Part shown: one piece after another, positions 43,528 through 53,700 of the stretch
How the letters are laid out: every line of letters starts with the position of its first letter
How positions within the stretch are numbered: position 1 is the first letter of the stretch
The notes under the pieces: model-generated
What the model was told of the DNA's origin: nothing
Databases searched by the model: none
The model's input: only the letters and a program-made list of their open reading frames with translations
Program-made: the position numbers and the translations under genes
DNA from: Acidobacteriota bacterium
GTDB taxonomy: Bacteria; Acidobacteriota; UBA890; WLXD01
Assembly (NCBI GenBank): GCA_029263335.1
Contig: JAJCXS010000299.1
Span: 1-64,000 of the forward strand
Length of the DNA stretch: 64,000 bases
Reading direction: 5' to 3'

Positions 43528-43564
43528 GACCAATCGAGTAGCAGGATGGCAGGAGATCGACGCA

Positions 43565-43984
43565 ATGAGTGACGAGGTGAAGCGCAATCCGACCCCCTTC
43601 GACGAGTTGCTGGGGTTGGAAGTTCTGGAGGCCGCGGATGGCAAGGCGGAGGTCCGCCTGGCTCTCACGCCGGCACACCTGAACCGCCGCGGTGTAGCTC
43701 ATGGCGGGGTTGTTTCCGCACTGCTCGATGTCAGTCTGGGGGGCGCCGTCGTTTCGACAACCACGGCGGAAGAGTGGTGTGGGACTCTCGAGCTTTCGGT
43801 GCAGTTCCGCGATCCGGCGCGCCGCGGGCCGCTGACCGGCCGCGGCCGCGTTGAGCGACGGGGTCAGCGCGTCGCGTTCGCGGCCGGCGAGGTCGTCGAC
43901 GCCCGCGGCCGCGTGGTGGCAGCAGCCCACGGCGTGTGGACCATCTGGCCGTCGAACCCTGATCAGCGGAAGAAAACCCGGTAG
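43565..43984 (+). CDS. PaaI-type hotdog-fold acyl-CoA thioesterase
   Basis: 139 residues from ATG 43565 (AGGAGAT upstream); a start at 43526 is possible but lacks a site. The hotdog core shows FDELLGLEVLEAADGKAEVRL, LNRRGVAHGGVVSALLDVSLGGA with the catalytic HGG-x9-D arrangement, and VQFRDPARRGPLTGRGRVERRGQRVAFAAGEV. Hydrolyses small or aromatic acyl-CoA esters in the family; the substrate here is unknown. Confidence 0.87.
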   Translation: MSDEVKRNPTPFDELLGLEVLEAADGKAEVRLALTPAHLNRRGVAHGGVVSALLDVSLGGAVVSTTTAEEWCGTLELSVQFRDPARRGPLTGRGRVERRGQRVAFAAGEVVDARGRVVAAAHGVWTIWPSNPDQRKKTR

Positions 43985-44047
43985 CCGAGGCTCGACCCCG
44001 GGGCCGTTCGCGGCCGACGAGCCCGAACGCGGGATCGTGGCCGAGCG

Positions 44048-45298
44048 CTAGTAGATGAGGTGCCGAGCGCGCGCTGCGGCGAAGACGATGAGGTCGCCCT
44101 GCCAGCTGGCGACAATGGCCGCTGCGGACTCGCCTTCATCCAGCTGCTTGTCGATCGCCTCGTCACCCCAAAGGGGTACCAGCCGCTCACGTTGCCATTG
44201 ATCGCCGTACAGTCGCTGCAATGACGCGGCGATTGTGGCCAACGTCAGACCGGCGTTGAACACGTCGCGGTCGGTCACCTCCAGATACACGCCGCCACAA
44301 TCGAGATCAGCGTGCGTGCTCGCCGATGGAGTCAGCCGGCGAGGCACCGCTCGGAGGCCGGGCAGACGAGCTTCGTTGAGCGCAGCGGCGAGGTGGCGGC
44401 TGTCGATCCACGGCGCACCGAACCACTCGAACGGCTCGTCGGTGCCGCGCCCCACGGAAATGTCGGTCCACTCCAGCGGGCCGAGCGCCGGGTACAGGAG
44501 TGCCTGTTCGGGGTTGCGTATGTTGGGCGACGGGTTGATCCACTCCAGACCCGTCTGGTCGAACCACATTTCGCGATGCCATCCCTGAAGCGGGATCACC
44601 GTCAGGTCGGCTCCGATTCCGAGCTCGTGGTTGAAGTAGCGCGCGAGTTCGCCGATGGTCATGCCATGACGGACCGGGACGGGTGCGTAGCCGACGAAGG
44701 ACCGCTGTCGTTCGTCGAGAACCGGACCCGAAACCGCCATGCCGCCAATCGGGTTGGGCCGGTCCAACACCACGATCGGCAGACCGGCCGCGGCAGCCTC
44801 CTCCATGCAATAGGCGAGCGTGCTCGCGTAGGTGTATATCCGCGTGCCGATGTCCTGAATGTCGAAGACGAGCGCGTCGAGGCCGCTCAGCATCTCGGCT
44901 GTTGGTCGCCGGGTCTCGCCGTACAGGCTGTGCAACGGAAGTCCGGTGGCGGTGTGCACACCCGCGTCAACGCTCCCTTCTCGGTCGGCAAAGAAGGAGT
45001 GTTCGGGCGAGAAGAGCGCGCTCAAGTCGACTTCCGGAGCGGCCGCGAGTACCGCCACGGTGCTGCGTCCGTCGGCGGTGTTGCCGGTGATGTTGGTGAC
45101 CAGCCCCACACGCCGACCCGCCAACGGCTCGTAGCCGCGCTGCTGCCACACGTCGATGCCGGGCAGCACCCGTGGCGCTTGGCTACCGGACACCGCGCTC
45201 GACGAGGCAGCGATGGTCACGGCGACAGCCACCGCGCATGCGCGGGCACGGTGCGTTCTTGTGACGTTGTTCGGCGGACTGTCGGACCGTAAACTCAT
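44048..45298 (-). CDS. namZ: Exo-beta-N-acetylmuramidase NamZ (DUF1343 family), exported
   Basis: 416 residues from ATG 45298, with a signal peptide ending near AVSGSQA. Motifs: GIDVWQQRGYEPLAGRRVGLVTNITG, LFSPEHSFFADREGSVDAG, LVFDIQDIGTRIYTYASTLAYC, VVLDRPNPIGG, NPSPNIRNPEQALLYPALGPLE and VGRGTDEPFEWFGAPWID. NamZ releases MurNAc from the non-reducing end of peptidoglycan fragments, working with NagZ. Here the NagZ-type enzyme is the divergent neighbour whose ATG is only 31 bp away. Confidence 0.9.
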   Translation of the reverse strand: MSLRSDSPPNNVTRTHRARACAVAVAVTIAASSSAVSGSQAPRVLPGIDVWQQRGYEPLAGRRVGLVTNITGNTADGRSTVAVLAAAPEVDLSALFSPEHSFFADREGSVDAGVHTATGLPLHSLYGETRRPTAEMLSGLDALVFDIQDIGTRIYTYASTLAYCMEEAAAAGLPIVVLDRPNPIGGMAVSGPVLDERQRSFVGYAPVPVRHGMTIGELARYFNHELGIGADLTVIPLQGWHREMWFDQTGLEWINPSPNIRNPEQALLYPALGPLEWTDISVGRGTDEPFEWFGAPWIDSRHLAAALNEARLPGLRAVPRRLTPSASTHADLDCGGVYLEVTDRDVFNAGLTLATIAASLQRLYGDQWQRERLVPLWGDEAIDKQLDEGESAAAIVASWQGDLIVFAAARARHLIY

Positions 45299-45329
45299 GG
45301 CACCGCTGACCGCCTCCCGGCAGGAGAAC

Positions 45330-48326
45330 ATGACTAGGCTCTACCCGGCGCATCTTAGCTCACTCGTGCGCGCGCTTGCTGGTGCCCTCGGGGTGGGGGC
45401 GATCGTTCTCGCACTGTCGGCTGGTGTCGCCGTGCAGGAACCGCAGGCAACCTCTGTGCCGGCGTCCCGGGCCGAGCCGGCCTGGCAACTCGATCCGCGC
45501 GCCCCCCTGTCGATGGAACAGGAGGGCTGGGTGGAACGGACGCTGGCCGCGATGAGCGTCGAGGAGAAGGTCGGCCAGATCCTCATGCTACGGGCCTTTG
45601 GCGAGTACTACGCTGCCGATAGCGACACTCGACAGGAACTCGAGGGGTTGGTGCGAGATCTTTCTCCTGGCGGCGTGGTTCTGTTCCGCTCGGAGGTCTA
45701 CGCGGGTGCAGCCTTGCTCGATGACCTGCAGACGGTGGCTGCCGAGGCTGGCGACGTGCCCCTCATCATGGCGGCCGACTTCGAGTGGGGCGCCGATTTT
45801 CGTATCAACGGCGCGGTGCCCTTCCCGACCGCGATGGCCATCGGCGCGACGTTCAACGAGGAGGCCGCCGAGTGGATGGGGCGTGCCAGCGCTCGTGACG
45901 CACGGGCGATGGGACTCCACTGGATCTTCGCCCCGGTGGCCGACGTCAACGTTGACCCGAGCAATCCGGTGATCAACGTGCGGGCCTTCGGTGAAGATCC
46001 GCAGCACGTTGGCAACATGGTGGAGGCATTCATCGCCGGCGCCCAATCGGGCGGTGTCCTCGCCACGGCCAAGCACTTTCCGGGCCATGGTGACACCTCG
46101 GTCGATTCTCACGTCGGTCTGCCAGTCCTTGCTCACGACAATGCGCGTCTGCAGGCGGTTGAACTGGCGCCGTTCCGCAGGGCGATTGGGGCGGGCGTCG
46201 CCAGCGTAATGACGGCTCACATGGCGGTGCCGGCGTTCACGGCGGACCACGAGCTGCCCGCGACGCTGTCGCACGCTGTTCTCACGGACCTGTTGCGCAA
46301 CGACATGTCGTTTGCCGGCCTCGTGGTGACCGACGCGATGGAGATGGGTGGCATCACGCGTCGCTGGTGGAGCGGTGCAGCCGCCGTTGCCGCCGTTGCG
46401 GCGGGCTCCGATATGGTTCTGCTACCGCCCCAACCACGCGCAGTGCACGCCGCCCTGGTGAGCGCGGTACGGCGGGGCGAGCTGCCAGCCGCACGGCTCG
46501 ACGAGGCGGTTCGCAGGGTGCTGCAGGCGAAGGCGCGCCTGCGCCTGCACGCGGCCACGGGCGAAGTGGACGTACTGGGTCGCCTGCCGGACCATTTTGG
46601 GCCGTCGGGAGAGGCAGTCAGCGCCCAACAGGTTGCGGACGACGCGGTGACGCTGCTGCGCGACCGCGACAGGATCTTGCCGCTCGATGCTCGCCGATGG
46701 CAGAAGGTGGTCGTCGTCGGCGTTTCCGATAGCGATCAACCGGCGCCGACGGAGGAGTTTGTTACGGCGCTGGGCGAGTCGCTCGCGAGCGTGGAGTCCT
46801 TCTCGATCGACGGACGGACGCGGGGCGACGATGCCGCCGATATCGTCGCCGCCGCTGCCAAGGCCGGCGTCGTGGTGATGGCAGTGCGGGTCCGTGTGCG
46901 CACCAGTTCGGGGCGTATCAGCCTGCCCGACCGGCAGGCTCGCTATGCCGCGATGCTCGCTCGTCTGGAGGTGCCGACGGTTGTGGTCGCGCTGGGTAGC
47001 CCCTACACGGTGGCAGCCTTCGCCGACGCCTCCACGGTGTTGGCGACGTACGGCTGGAGCGCGCCACTGCAGCGTGCGGCCGCGCGCGCAATGATGGGGG
47101 AGATTGCCGTGCAAGGGCGCCTGCCGGTGTCCGTCCCGGGCGAATATGGCAGGGGCGATGGCCTCATCCGGGCACCCCTGGACGCGACTCTGCGGACGCG
47201 CGACGGCCGCGCCGCGGGCGACGAGGTCGCCGCGCCGGACCTGACCGAGGCGCGCGCAATCCTGTCCAGATGGGTCGATCAGGGCGCTTTTCCGGGCGCG
47301 GTATTCGCCGTCGGTCATCGTAGCGAGCTCGTTGGCCTCGGCGCGGTCGGACGCATGAGCGCGGAGCCAGACGCCGCGCCGATGCCCGTCGACGCTCTGT
47401 TCGATCTCGCGTCGCTCACCAAGGTAGTGGCCACCACTCCGGTGGCGATGCACGCGGTGGAGCGTGGCTACCTCCGGCTCGACTATCCGGTGAGCGAGAT
47501 CGTGCCGGAATTTGCCGGCGCCGGTCGCGACCCGGTGACGATCCGCCACCTGTTGACGCACACGTCGGGGCTGCCGGCGTACGTGGAGTTTTACCGAGAG
47601 TTCGATGCCGATCGAATTACGCCCGCGGCTCGTGCTCGGATTCTCGAGCGCATCTTCGCGGCGTCGCTGGAAGCGGCCCCCGGGCAGCGCTACGCGTACT
47701 CTGATCTGGGGATCATCCTGCTGGGGGAGGTGCTCACGCGGGCCCTCGGAGAGCCGTACTGGGAGTACGCGGCGCGTGAGATCTTCGCCCCCTTGGGGAT
47801 GACCGACACACAGTGGAACCCGCCTCCTGAACTGTTGCCTCGGATTCCACCGACCGAGGTGGATCCATGGCGCGGCCGCCTCGTTCGCGGCGAGGTGCAC
47901 GACGAGAACGCGCATGCGATGGGAGGGTTGTCGTCGCACGCGGGACTGTTCTCGACGGCCCGCGACCTGGCGATCTACGCGCAGACGCTCCTGAACCTCG
48001 GCACCTATGACCATCAGCGCGTCCTGTCTCGCGCCAGGATATCGCGGTGGCGCGCGCGACAAGAGATCGTCGCTGGCAGCAGCCGTGGTCTTGGATGGGA
48101 CACCGCGGCGGAGTCGGGGCGCTGGAGTATGTTCCCGCCCGAGGCGTTTGGCCACACCGGATTTACCGGTACCTCGCTGTGGCTCGACCCGAGCCGCGAG
48201 TTGTTTGTCGTGTTGCTCACCAACCGCGTCTATCCGACGCGAGAGAACAGCAAACATGTGCAGGCGCGCATCGACTTTCACACCGAGGTGGTTCGCGCCG
48301 TCGACCGCGCCGGCGCCGCGCGGTGA
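45330..48326 (+). CDS. NagZ-type GH3 beta-N-acetylglucosaminidase fused to a serine beta-lactamase-fold domain
   Basis: 998 residues from ATG 45330 (AGGAGA upstream); the frame continues upstream over namZ but is not credible. A signal peptide (LVRALAGALGVGAIVLALSAG) directs export. The GH3 domain (about 60-420) has KHFPGHGDTSVDSH at about 248-261, the NagZ His/Asp motif, and VVTDAMEMGG with nucleophile Asp 335. A GH3 C-terminal-like domain (about 440-600) follows. Residues about 630-998 are a class C beta-lactamase/esterase fold: SLTK with Ser 695, YSD at 790 and HTG at 942. Probably removes GlcNAc and trims peptide or ester groups from peptidoglycan fragments outside the cytoplasm. Confidence 0.9.
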   Translation: MTRLYPAHLSSLVRALAGALGVGAIVLALSAGVAVQEPQATSVPASRAEPAWQLDPRAPLSMEQEGWVERTLAAMSVEEKVGQILMLRAFGEYYAADSDTRQELEGLVRDLSPGGVVLFRSEVYAGAALLDDLQTVAAEAGDVPLIMAADFEWGADFRINGAVPFPTAMAIGATFNEEAAEWMGRASARDARAMGLHWIFAPVADVNVDPSNPVINVRAFGEDPQHVGNMVEAFIAGAQSGGVLATAKHFPGHGDTSVDSHVGLPVLAHDNARLQAVELAPFRRAIGAGVASVMTAHMAVPAFTADHELPATLSHAVLTDLLRNDMSFAGLVVTDAMEMGGITRRWWSGAAAVAAVAAGSDMVLLPPQPRAVHAALVSAVRRGELPAARLDEAVRRVLQAKARLRLHAATGEVDVLGRLPDHFGPSGEAVSAQQVADDAVTLLRDRDRILPLDARRWQKVVVVGVSDSDQPAPTEEFVTALGESLASVESFSIDGRTRGDDAADIVAAAAKAGVVVMAVRVRVRTSSGRISLPDRQARYAAMLARLEVPTVVVALGSPYTVAAFADASTVLATYGWSAPLQRAAARAMMGEIAVQGRLPVSVPGEYGRGDGLIRAPLDATLRTRDGRAAGDEVAAPDLTEARAILSRWVDQGAFPGAVFAVGHRSELVGLGAVGRMSAEPDAAPMPVDALFDLASLTKVVATTPVAMHAVERGYLRLDYPVSEIVPEFAGAGRDPVTIRHLLTHTSGLPAYVEFYREFDADRITPAARARILERIFAASLEAAPGQRYAYSDLGIILLGEVLTRALGEPYWEYAAREIFAPLGMTDTQWNPPPELLPRIPPTEVDPWRGRLVRGEVHDENAHAMGGLSSHAGLFSTARDLAIYAQTLLNLGTYDHQRVLSRARISRWRARQEIVAGSSRGLGWDTAAESGRWSMFPPEAFGHTGFTGTSLWLDPSRELFVVLLTNRVYPTRENSKHVQARIDFHTEVVRAVDRAGAAR

Positions 48327-48372
48327 CCGGGGTCCGTAGCCAGCGTCCGCCGGGTTGCCGGTGAGCGGCACG

Positions 48373-49791
48373 ATGGTGAACTGGGTCGTGATCGGGGTCT
48401 ACTTCGGCCTCACGCTGTGGCTTGGCGAAAGGGTGGGTAGGCGCGGCGGCGATCTCGACGAGTACTTTCTGGCCGGGCGGGGCATGCCCTGGTGGGCGGC
48501 CGCCCTCTCTATCGTCGGCACCGAGACGTCGACGCTCACTTTTGTCGGTGTGCCGGCGATCGCCTACGCGGGCGACCTGACGTTTCTGCAGGTGGCCGTG
48601 GGCTACGTTGTGGGACGCTTCCTGGTGGCTTGGTGGCTGGTCCCCGCCTACTTCGCAGGCGGCGTCCGAACCGCCTATCAGATCCTGGCAGAGCGCTTTG
48701 GCCCTGCGACGCGGCGCGTCGCCTCGGCGGTGTTCTTGATCTCGCGGGCGCTGGCAGACGGCGTGCGCCTGTTCGCCACCGCACTGGTGCTGCAGGCGAT
48801 GCTGCCGGTGTCGCTGTTGAGCGCCGTGATCGGCGTGCTGGCGGTGACGTTGGTATACACCGTGCGCGGCGGCCTGCGGGCCGTAATCTGGAACGACGCG
48901 CTGCAGCTCGCGGTATACGTTGGCGGCGCCGCCCTGGCGTTGCTGGTGCTGGTGATGCGACTGCCGGAGGGGCTGACCGCGACCTTGGCCTCCATGGGCA
49001 GCGTCGACAAGCTGCGAGCTCTCAACTTCGGCTGGGACTGGGCCAATCCGTACATGTTCTGGAGCGGTCTTGTCGGCGGCGCTGTGCTGACCATGGCCAC
49101 GCACGGTACCGATCAGATGTTCGTACAGCGATTGCTCGCGTGCAGCGATAAAGGCAGCGCTCGGCGCGCTGTCATCGCCAGTGGCGTCCTGGTATTCCTG
49201 CAGATGGCGCTGTTCCTGCTGATCGGTACGTACCTGTTTGCCTTCTACCAGCTGACCCCGCCGGCAGTACCGTTCACCAGTAACGATCAGGTGTTCGCGC
49301 GATTCATCGTGCAGGAACTTCCGATTGGCCTGGCCGGGTTGGTGATCGCGGCGGTCTTCGCTGCGGCCATGTCGACGCTGTCTTCGTCGATGAGCTCCAT
49401 CGCTTCGGCGGTGACGCTCGACTTTCTTGGCGGCGAGGATCGCGACCCACGCCGCGCGCTGCACGTGTCGAGGCTAGCCACTGCTGCCGCGGCCGTTAGC
49501 CTGGCCGGTGTTGCCTGGCTGGCACAGGAGTGGGGTTCGGTCCTCGAGGCGGGCCTCACCATTACCTCGGTCACGTTCGGTGGTGTTCTCGGTGTCTTCC
49601 TGCTGGCGGCGATGGGAACACGAGTCTCCAGTGCGGCGATCACTCTGGCGATGCTCTCCGGTCAGGCCGTTGCGCTGCTGCTGCAGCAGACCAGCGGTCT
49701 CGCGTGGACGTGGCTGACGCCGGCGGGTGCGGGCGTCACCCTGGCCGTTGGCCTGGCGGCAAACCTGGTCGCGAGTCGCCGAGGTGACTGA
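48373..49791 (+). CDS. Sodium:solute symporter (SSS family)
   Basis: 472 residues, about thirteen membrane helices. Diagnostic segments: DLDEYFLAGRGMPWWAAALS near the N-terminus, GTETSTLTFVGVPAIAY, GGLRAVIWNDALQLAVYVGG and AAAMSTLSSSMSSIASAVTLDF. GTG 48361 and TTG 48355 are alternative starts. It follows the NagZ fusion by 46 bp and precedes a sugar kinase, so an amino-sugar released from peptidoglycan (MurNAc, anhydroMurNAc or GlcNAc) is the best-guess substrate. This is inference; SSS proteins carry many solutes. Confidence 0.88.
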   Translation: MVNWVVIGVYFGLTLWLGERVGRRGGDLDEYFLAGRGMPWWAAALSIVGTETSTLTFVGVPAIAYAGDLTFLQVAVGYVVGRFLVAWWLVPAYFAGGVRTAYQILAERFGPATRRVASAVFLISRALADGVRLFATALVLQAMLPVSLLSAVIGVLAVTLVYTVRGGLRAVIWNDALQLAVYVGGAALALLVLVMRLPEGLTATLASMGSVDKLRALNFGWDWANPYMFWSGLVGGAVLTMATHGTDQMFVQRLLACSDKGSARRAVIASGVLVFLQMALFLLIGTYLFAFYQLTPPAVPFTSNDQVFARFIVQELPIGLAGLVIAAVFAAAMSTLSSSMSSIASAVTLDFLGGEDRDPRRALHVSRLATAAAAVSLAGVAWLAQEWGSVLEAGLTITSVTFGGVLGVFLLAAMGTRVSSAAITLAMLSGQAVALLLQQTSGLAWTWLTPAGAGVTLAVGLAANLVASRRGD

Positions 49792-50704
49792 TGTGCCGTG
49801 CGTTGCGGCCGTCGGAGTTGTTGTGCAGGACTGCATCGAGCGTGCCGACGGCAGTACCGCCATGGGGCTGGGCGGACTGGCGTACTCGGTCAGCGCTCTG
49901 GCCGCTCTCGGCGGCGAGAGTGTGGAGATTCTGCCGGTCTGCCGTGTCGCCGACGACACGCGCGAAGCGGTGGATCTGGAATGGAACCGTTATCCGAATG
50001 TGTCCAAGGAGGCACTGCTGGCCTGGCCTGGGCCCGGGAGCTGCGTCGACCTGATCTACCGCAGTGGAGGGAACGTCGGCGGCGATCGCGACGAACGTCT
50101 GCGCTGGCCGACTCCACCCCTGGAACCCGCTGAGATCGAGCCATTGCACGGGTGCGACGCGGTGCTGGTCAATTGCATTACAGGTGCGGTCCTGACCCCG
50201 GAGGCGCTCGCTGTGGTTGCTGCTCTGCCCGTGCCGATCCACCTCGACGTCCACAGTCTGGTGTTGGGCATCGATCCGGCCGGACGGCGATATCCGCGCC
50301 GCCCACCCGATTGGCGCGCCTGGCTGGAGTCGGCTGATTCGCTTCAGTGCAACGAGCAGGAGGCCGCTATCCTGGCCGGCGAAAGTGGCTGGAATCGCAC
50401 CACCGAGGGCTTCGTCCGGAGACTGGTCGATGCTCGCGTCGGCCCGCGGGTCGTGGTGATTACTCGGGCGGCCCGAGGAGCCTCGCTCTATTGCGCCGAC
50501 CGGCCACGGCTCGATCTAAAGGCCCCGAGAGTGGACGTCGTCGACCCGACCGGCGCCGGAGATACTTTCGGCGCGGCTTTTGTCGTCGAACGGCTGCGCG
50601 GTTCAGCCGCTGACCTCGCCTTGAGCCGTGCGATCGAGATGGCCACCGCGTCTTGCCAACTGCAGGGGACAAGGGCGCTCAGCAGCCTAGTCACAGGCTG
50701 CTAG
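49784..50704 (+). CDS. PfkB-family carbohydrate kinase
   Basis: 306 residues starting at GTG 49784, 8 bp inside the symporter gene. GLGGLAYSVSALAALGG is the first PfkB signature region, and DPTGAGDTFGAAFVVERL is the second with the catalytic Asp. SLQCNEQEAAILAG is the usual middle motif. The N-terminal sugar-binding part is diverged, so substrate cannot be read. From context it probably phosphorylates the imported peptidoglycan-derived sugar. The TAG stop lies in a CTAG palindrome that is also the stop of the convergent gene. Confidence 0.85.
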   Translation: MTDVPCVAAVGVVVQDCIERADGSTAMGLGGLAYSVSALAALGGESVEILPVCRVADDTREAVDLEWNRYPNVSKEALLAWPGPGSCVDLIYRSGGNVGGDRDERLRWPTPPLEPAEIEPLHGCDAVLVNCITGAVLTPEALAVVAALPVPIHLDVHSLVLGIDPAGRRYPRRPPDWRAWLESADSLQCNEQEAAILAGESGWNRTTEGFVRRLVDARVGPRVVVITRAARGASLYCADRPRLDLKAPRVDVVDPTGAGDTFGAAFVVERLRGSAADLALSRAIEMATASCQLQGTRALSSLVTGC

Positions 50705-53700
50705 CGCCTGAATTCAATGGTGATGTCGGCGCGCTGGTACTCGCTGCTCGATCCCGGGATCACGATCTCGATCAACGCGCGGCCCGGCCCGGGATTCACC
50801 ACGCTGGATCCGCGCGGGCCGGCCACGTTGCGGATCGGCCACGGCGTGGCGATCGAGAACCGGTAGGGTCGGCCGGGCAGACCCTCGACGCGTACGTTGA
50901 GTGAACCCGCGGTGAAGCGAGACTCGACGACGCGGAGTGACTCACTGGCGGCGCCCGCAGCGGGTGTCGGGAGTGGCTGCATGACTTCGGGAAAGGGGCT
51001 GTGGCGGAAGGCAACAACACCCTGTGCTTCGGTGAGTGTGGCCAGCACCCGCGCCTGCTTCTCGGTCGGCAGGTTGACGATCGACTCGCCGTCGGGAATC
51101 GCCACGCCGGTGGTGTCGTCGTGATCGAGGTTCACCAGCGCGGCGCGCGGGAACGGTAGCGCCAGGTCGAACTGGATCGGATCGTTGCCGGCGGCCCGTT
51201 CGATGATGAAGGCGCTCGTCTCGTCTTCACGTCGGATCGTGATGTTGAACGCGTTCTCGCCAACGCGTACCCGCTGGGCGGTGAGCTCGCGCCACGCTCC
51301 GGGCAGCTGTGGATGAACGCGGAGGACCCCATTTACCGCATCGGGCCGGATGCCCAGCATGCCCTGGATGACAGGCAAGATGGTCAGCGCATGCGACCAG
51401 GCTTGATGCCCGGTTACGCCGGCGGGCTCCATGACGTCGCCGTTGAGAACCTCGGTGATGTAACCGAGGGACCCCTGGCGCACGAGACGCAGGTTGCTGT
51501 AGGCGTGCAGAAAACCGGTCAGTGGGCGTCGCGCCCCGTAAGCCGCCAGGGATGTCCAGCCGGTAAAGAGGGGCCACACCGAGCCGTCGTGGTAGCCGGT
51601 CGGGTTGTAGTCGGGGTTCGATCGCGGCGCCATCCGAGCGCCCCAGTCCGAGGTGATCGCGGCGCTGCCGAACCTCTCGATCATCGGCCGCGTCTTGTCG
51701 CGATCCGTCACTCCGAGAAGCGCAGGTACCGCAGAGAGGATGGTGTGATGACTCATATAGCTGCCGTCGCTGCGCTTGCCGTAGTGGTAACGCCGCTCCA
51801 GCGGGTCCCAGTAGCCATCGTTGACGGCGCTGCGGGCTGTCTGCGCGCGCTCTGCCGCGGTCTGCTGCAGGTCGTCGTCGACTACCCACTCGGCCATCCT
51901 GGCCACCGCCTCCAGCGTTGCCGTCCACACGCCGGCCAGGTAGAGCGTCGTGTGGGCGCCGTAGAACTTGCCTCCCTCGATCCAACCGTGGCCGACGTTG
52001 GTGTTCTCGATCAGGCCATCGCCATCGGTGTCGGTGCTGTCGAGGTAGTCCATGGCCCGTCGCACGGATGGCCATAGTTCACGCAACAGTTCGCGGTTGC
52101 CGGTGGTCCGTACGTGATGCTCGAGTCCGAGCAGGAACAAGGGGGTGGAGTCGGCGGCGTCATAGTGGGCAACCCAGCCCGGGGACAGCTCGTGCAGGAT
52201 CTTGCCATCGACGTCTTGGTAGCGGGCAAGGAAGCGCAGAGCTTCTTCGGCGAGGTCACCACCGCCGTACGCGTCGGCGGCGAGCGCCGACCAGACTCCG
52301 TCGCGACCGAAGTACCAGCCATAGCCGGGGCGGCGCAGAAAGTCGTTCTCGGCGGCGCCCGGATCGTCCTCGGCCCGTTTGGCGGCAGCGAAACCGGCGC
52401 CCAGGCCGGTGCCCATGCCGGGTGTAGTCATACGGAAAGCCTCCAAGCCGACCTTGGCCCAGCGGAACGCCTCGTCGAGCGTAGGATCGGGCGAAGCAAT
52501 GGCCACGGTCTCGGCGAGGAACTCGCGCCAGTAGTTGGCGTTGGCCGTCCAGATGGTCGCGGGGTCGGCCAGGGCGGCACGGAAATCGTCGTGCGCGCTG
52601 GCCTGATCGTCCGCTCTGGCCGCGAGCACGAAGGTCAGCGGCACGGCCTCGCCGCCAGCCACGTCGGTATCGAGCCAGACTGCGCGCCCGGGCGTGCTTT
52701 CGGCGGCCTCGGCGGTGGGCGCCGTGTCGTCAGCCTCTGTCCCTGCGCTCTCTACTAGCGGCAAGGCTCGCCCACCGAGACTGCCCGCGACGATCGTCTG
52801 GCTGAATCCGGCATAGGCATTCATGACGGCAGCTTCGTCGCGCCACACGACAGCGTGGTCGCTGCTGCTGAAGCCCAGTAGCAGGTCACCCAGATGCTCC
52901 GCCTCGCGCGGCCACATCGTCCCGTGTTCGACCTCCCACGCAGCACGAATACGGAGGGGGGCACCGGAATCCACCGCCAGTACCGCCACCAGACCGGCCC
53001 TTTCGCGCGGTACTGCTATGTGCAGATCGATTACCACGTCATCGAGCGTGTAGCGGAAGCTGTTGCCCTCGGGCCTGGCGGTGAAGCGTATGTTCCGGGT
53101 CTCGTCCAACCAGGTGACCGTGTCATCATCGCTGACGATGCCGAAGCGCAGGTCGCGCAAGAGCCGCAGCGGGTAGCCCCATAGTTCTTCGACCCGTCCG
53201 GTGTCGCGTCCGGTCAACAGGTTGCGCGGGCTGTAGAGATCGAACGATTCGTCCACCGACGACTCGCGTTCCAGCGCCAGCCCCGAGCGCGCGGCGAGCA
53301 CGTTCTCCAGCGGCGCCGGATCCAAAACCACGGAGCTGGTGGAACTCGTTGCCGGCGTGAAGAAACGCGTCCCGGATTGCCGAGGCTGCCAGTGGGTGGT
53401 GGCTCCGAGGACACCGGGGAGCCGGCTGGCGACGGGCTCGGCCGTCGGCGCGGTGGGCTCGGCGGCGCTCGGCGGTTGCGGCACCACGGGGTCCGCATCC
53501 GTCATCGTGGTTTCTGCGGGTAGGGCGGGCGCGCCCGTCGAGGCGATCCGGGCACCGGCAGGCGCCGGCGGTATCCTGCCATCGAGATAGTTCAGCGCGT
53601 CGGCGACGAACAGTTCCAGGTGGTCGCGGTTCACGTTCTTCTCGTCGGCGAAGTAGAGGCCCTCGCCAATCGCCAGGACTTGCCCGGCGCGAGTTGCGCC

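Noticed and set aside
46422-48371. Long minus-strand open frame (649 codons) antisense to the NagZ-beta-lactamase gene
   Set aside because: It mirrors a well-supported plus-strand gene, has no recognisable domain and an Arg/His-rich composition typical of antisense frames in GC-rich DNA.
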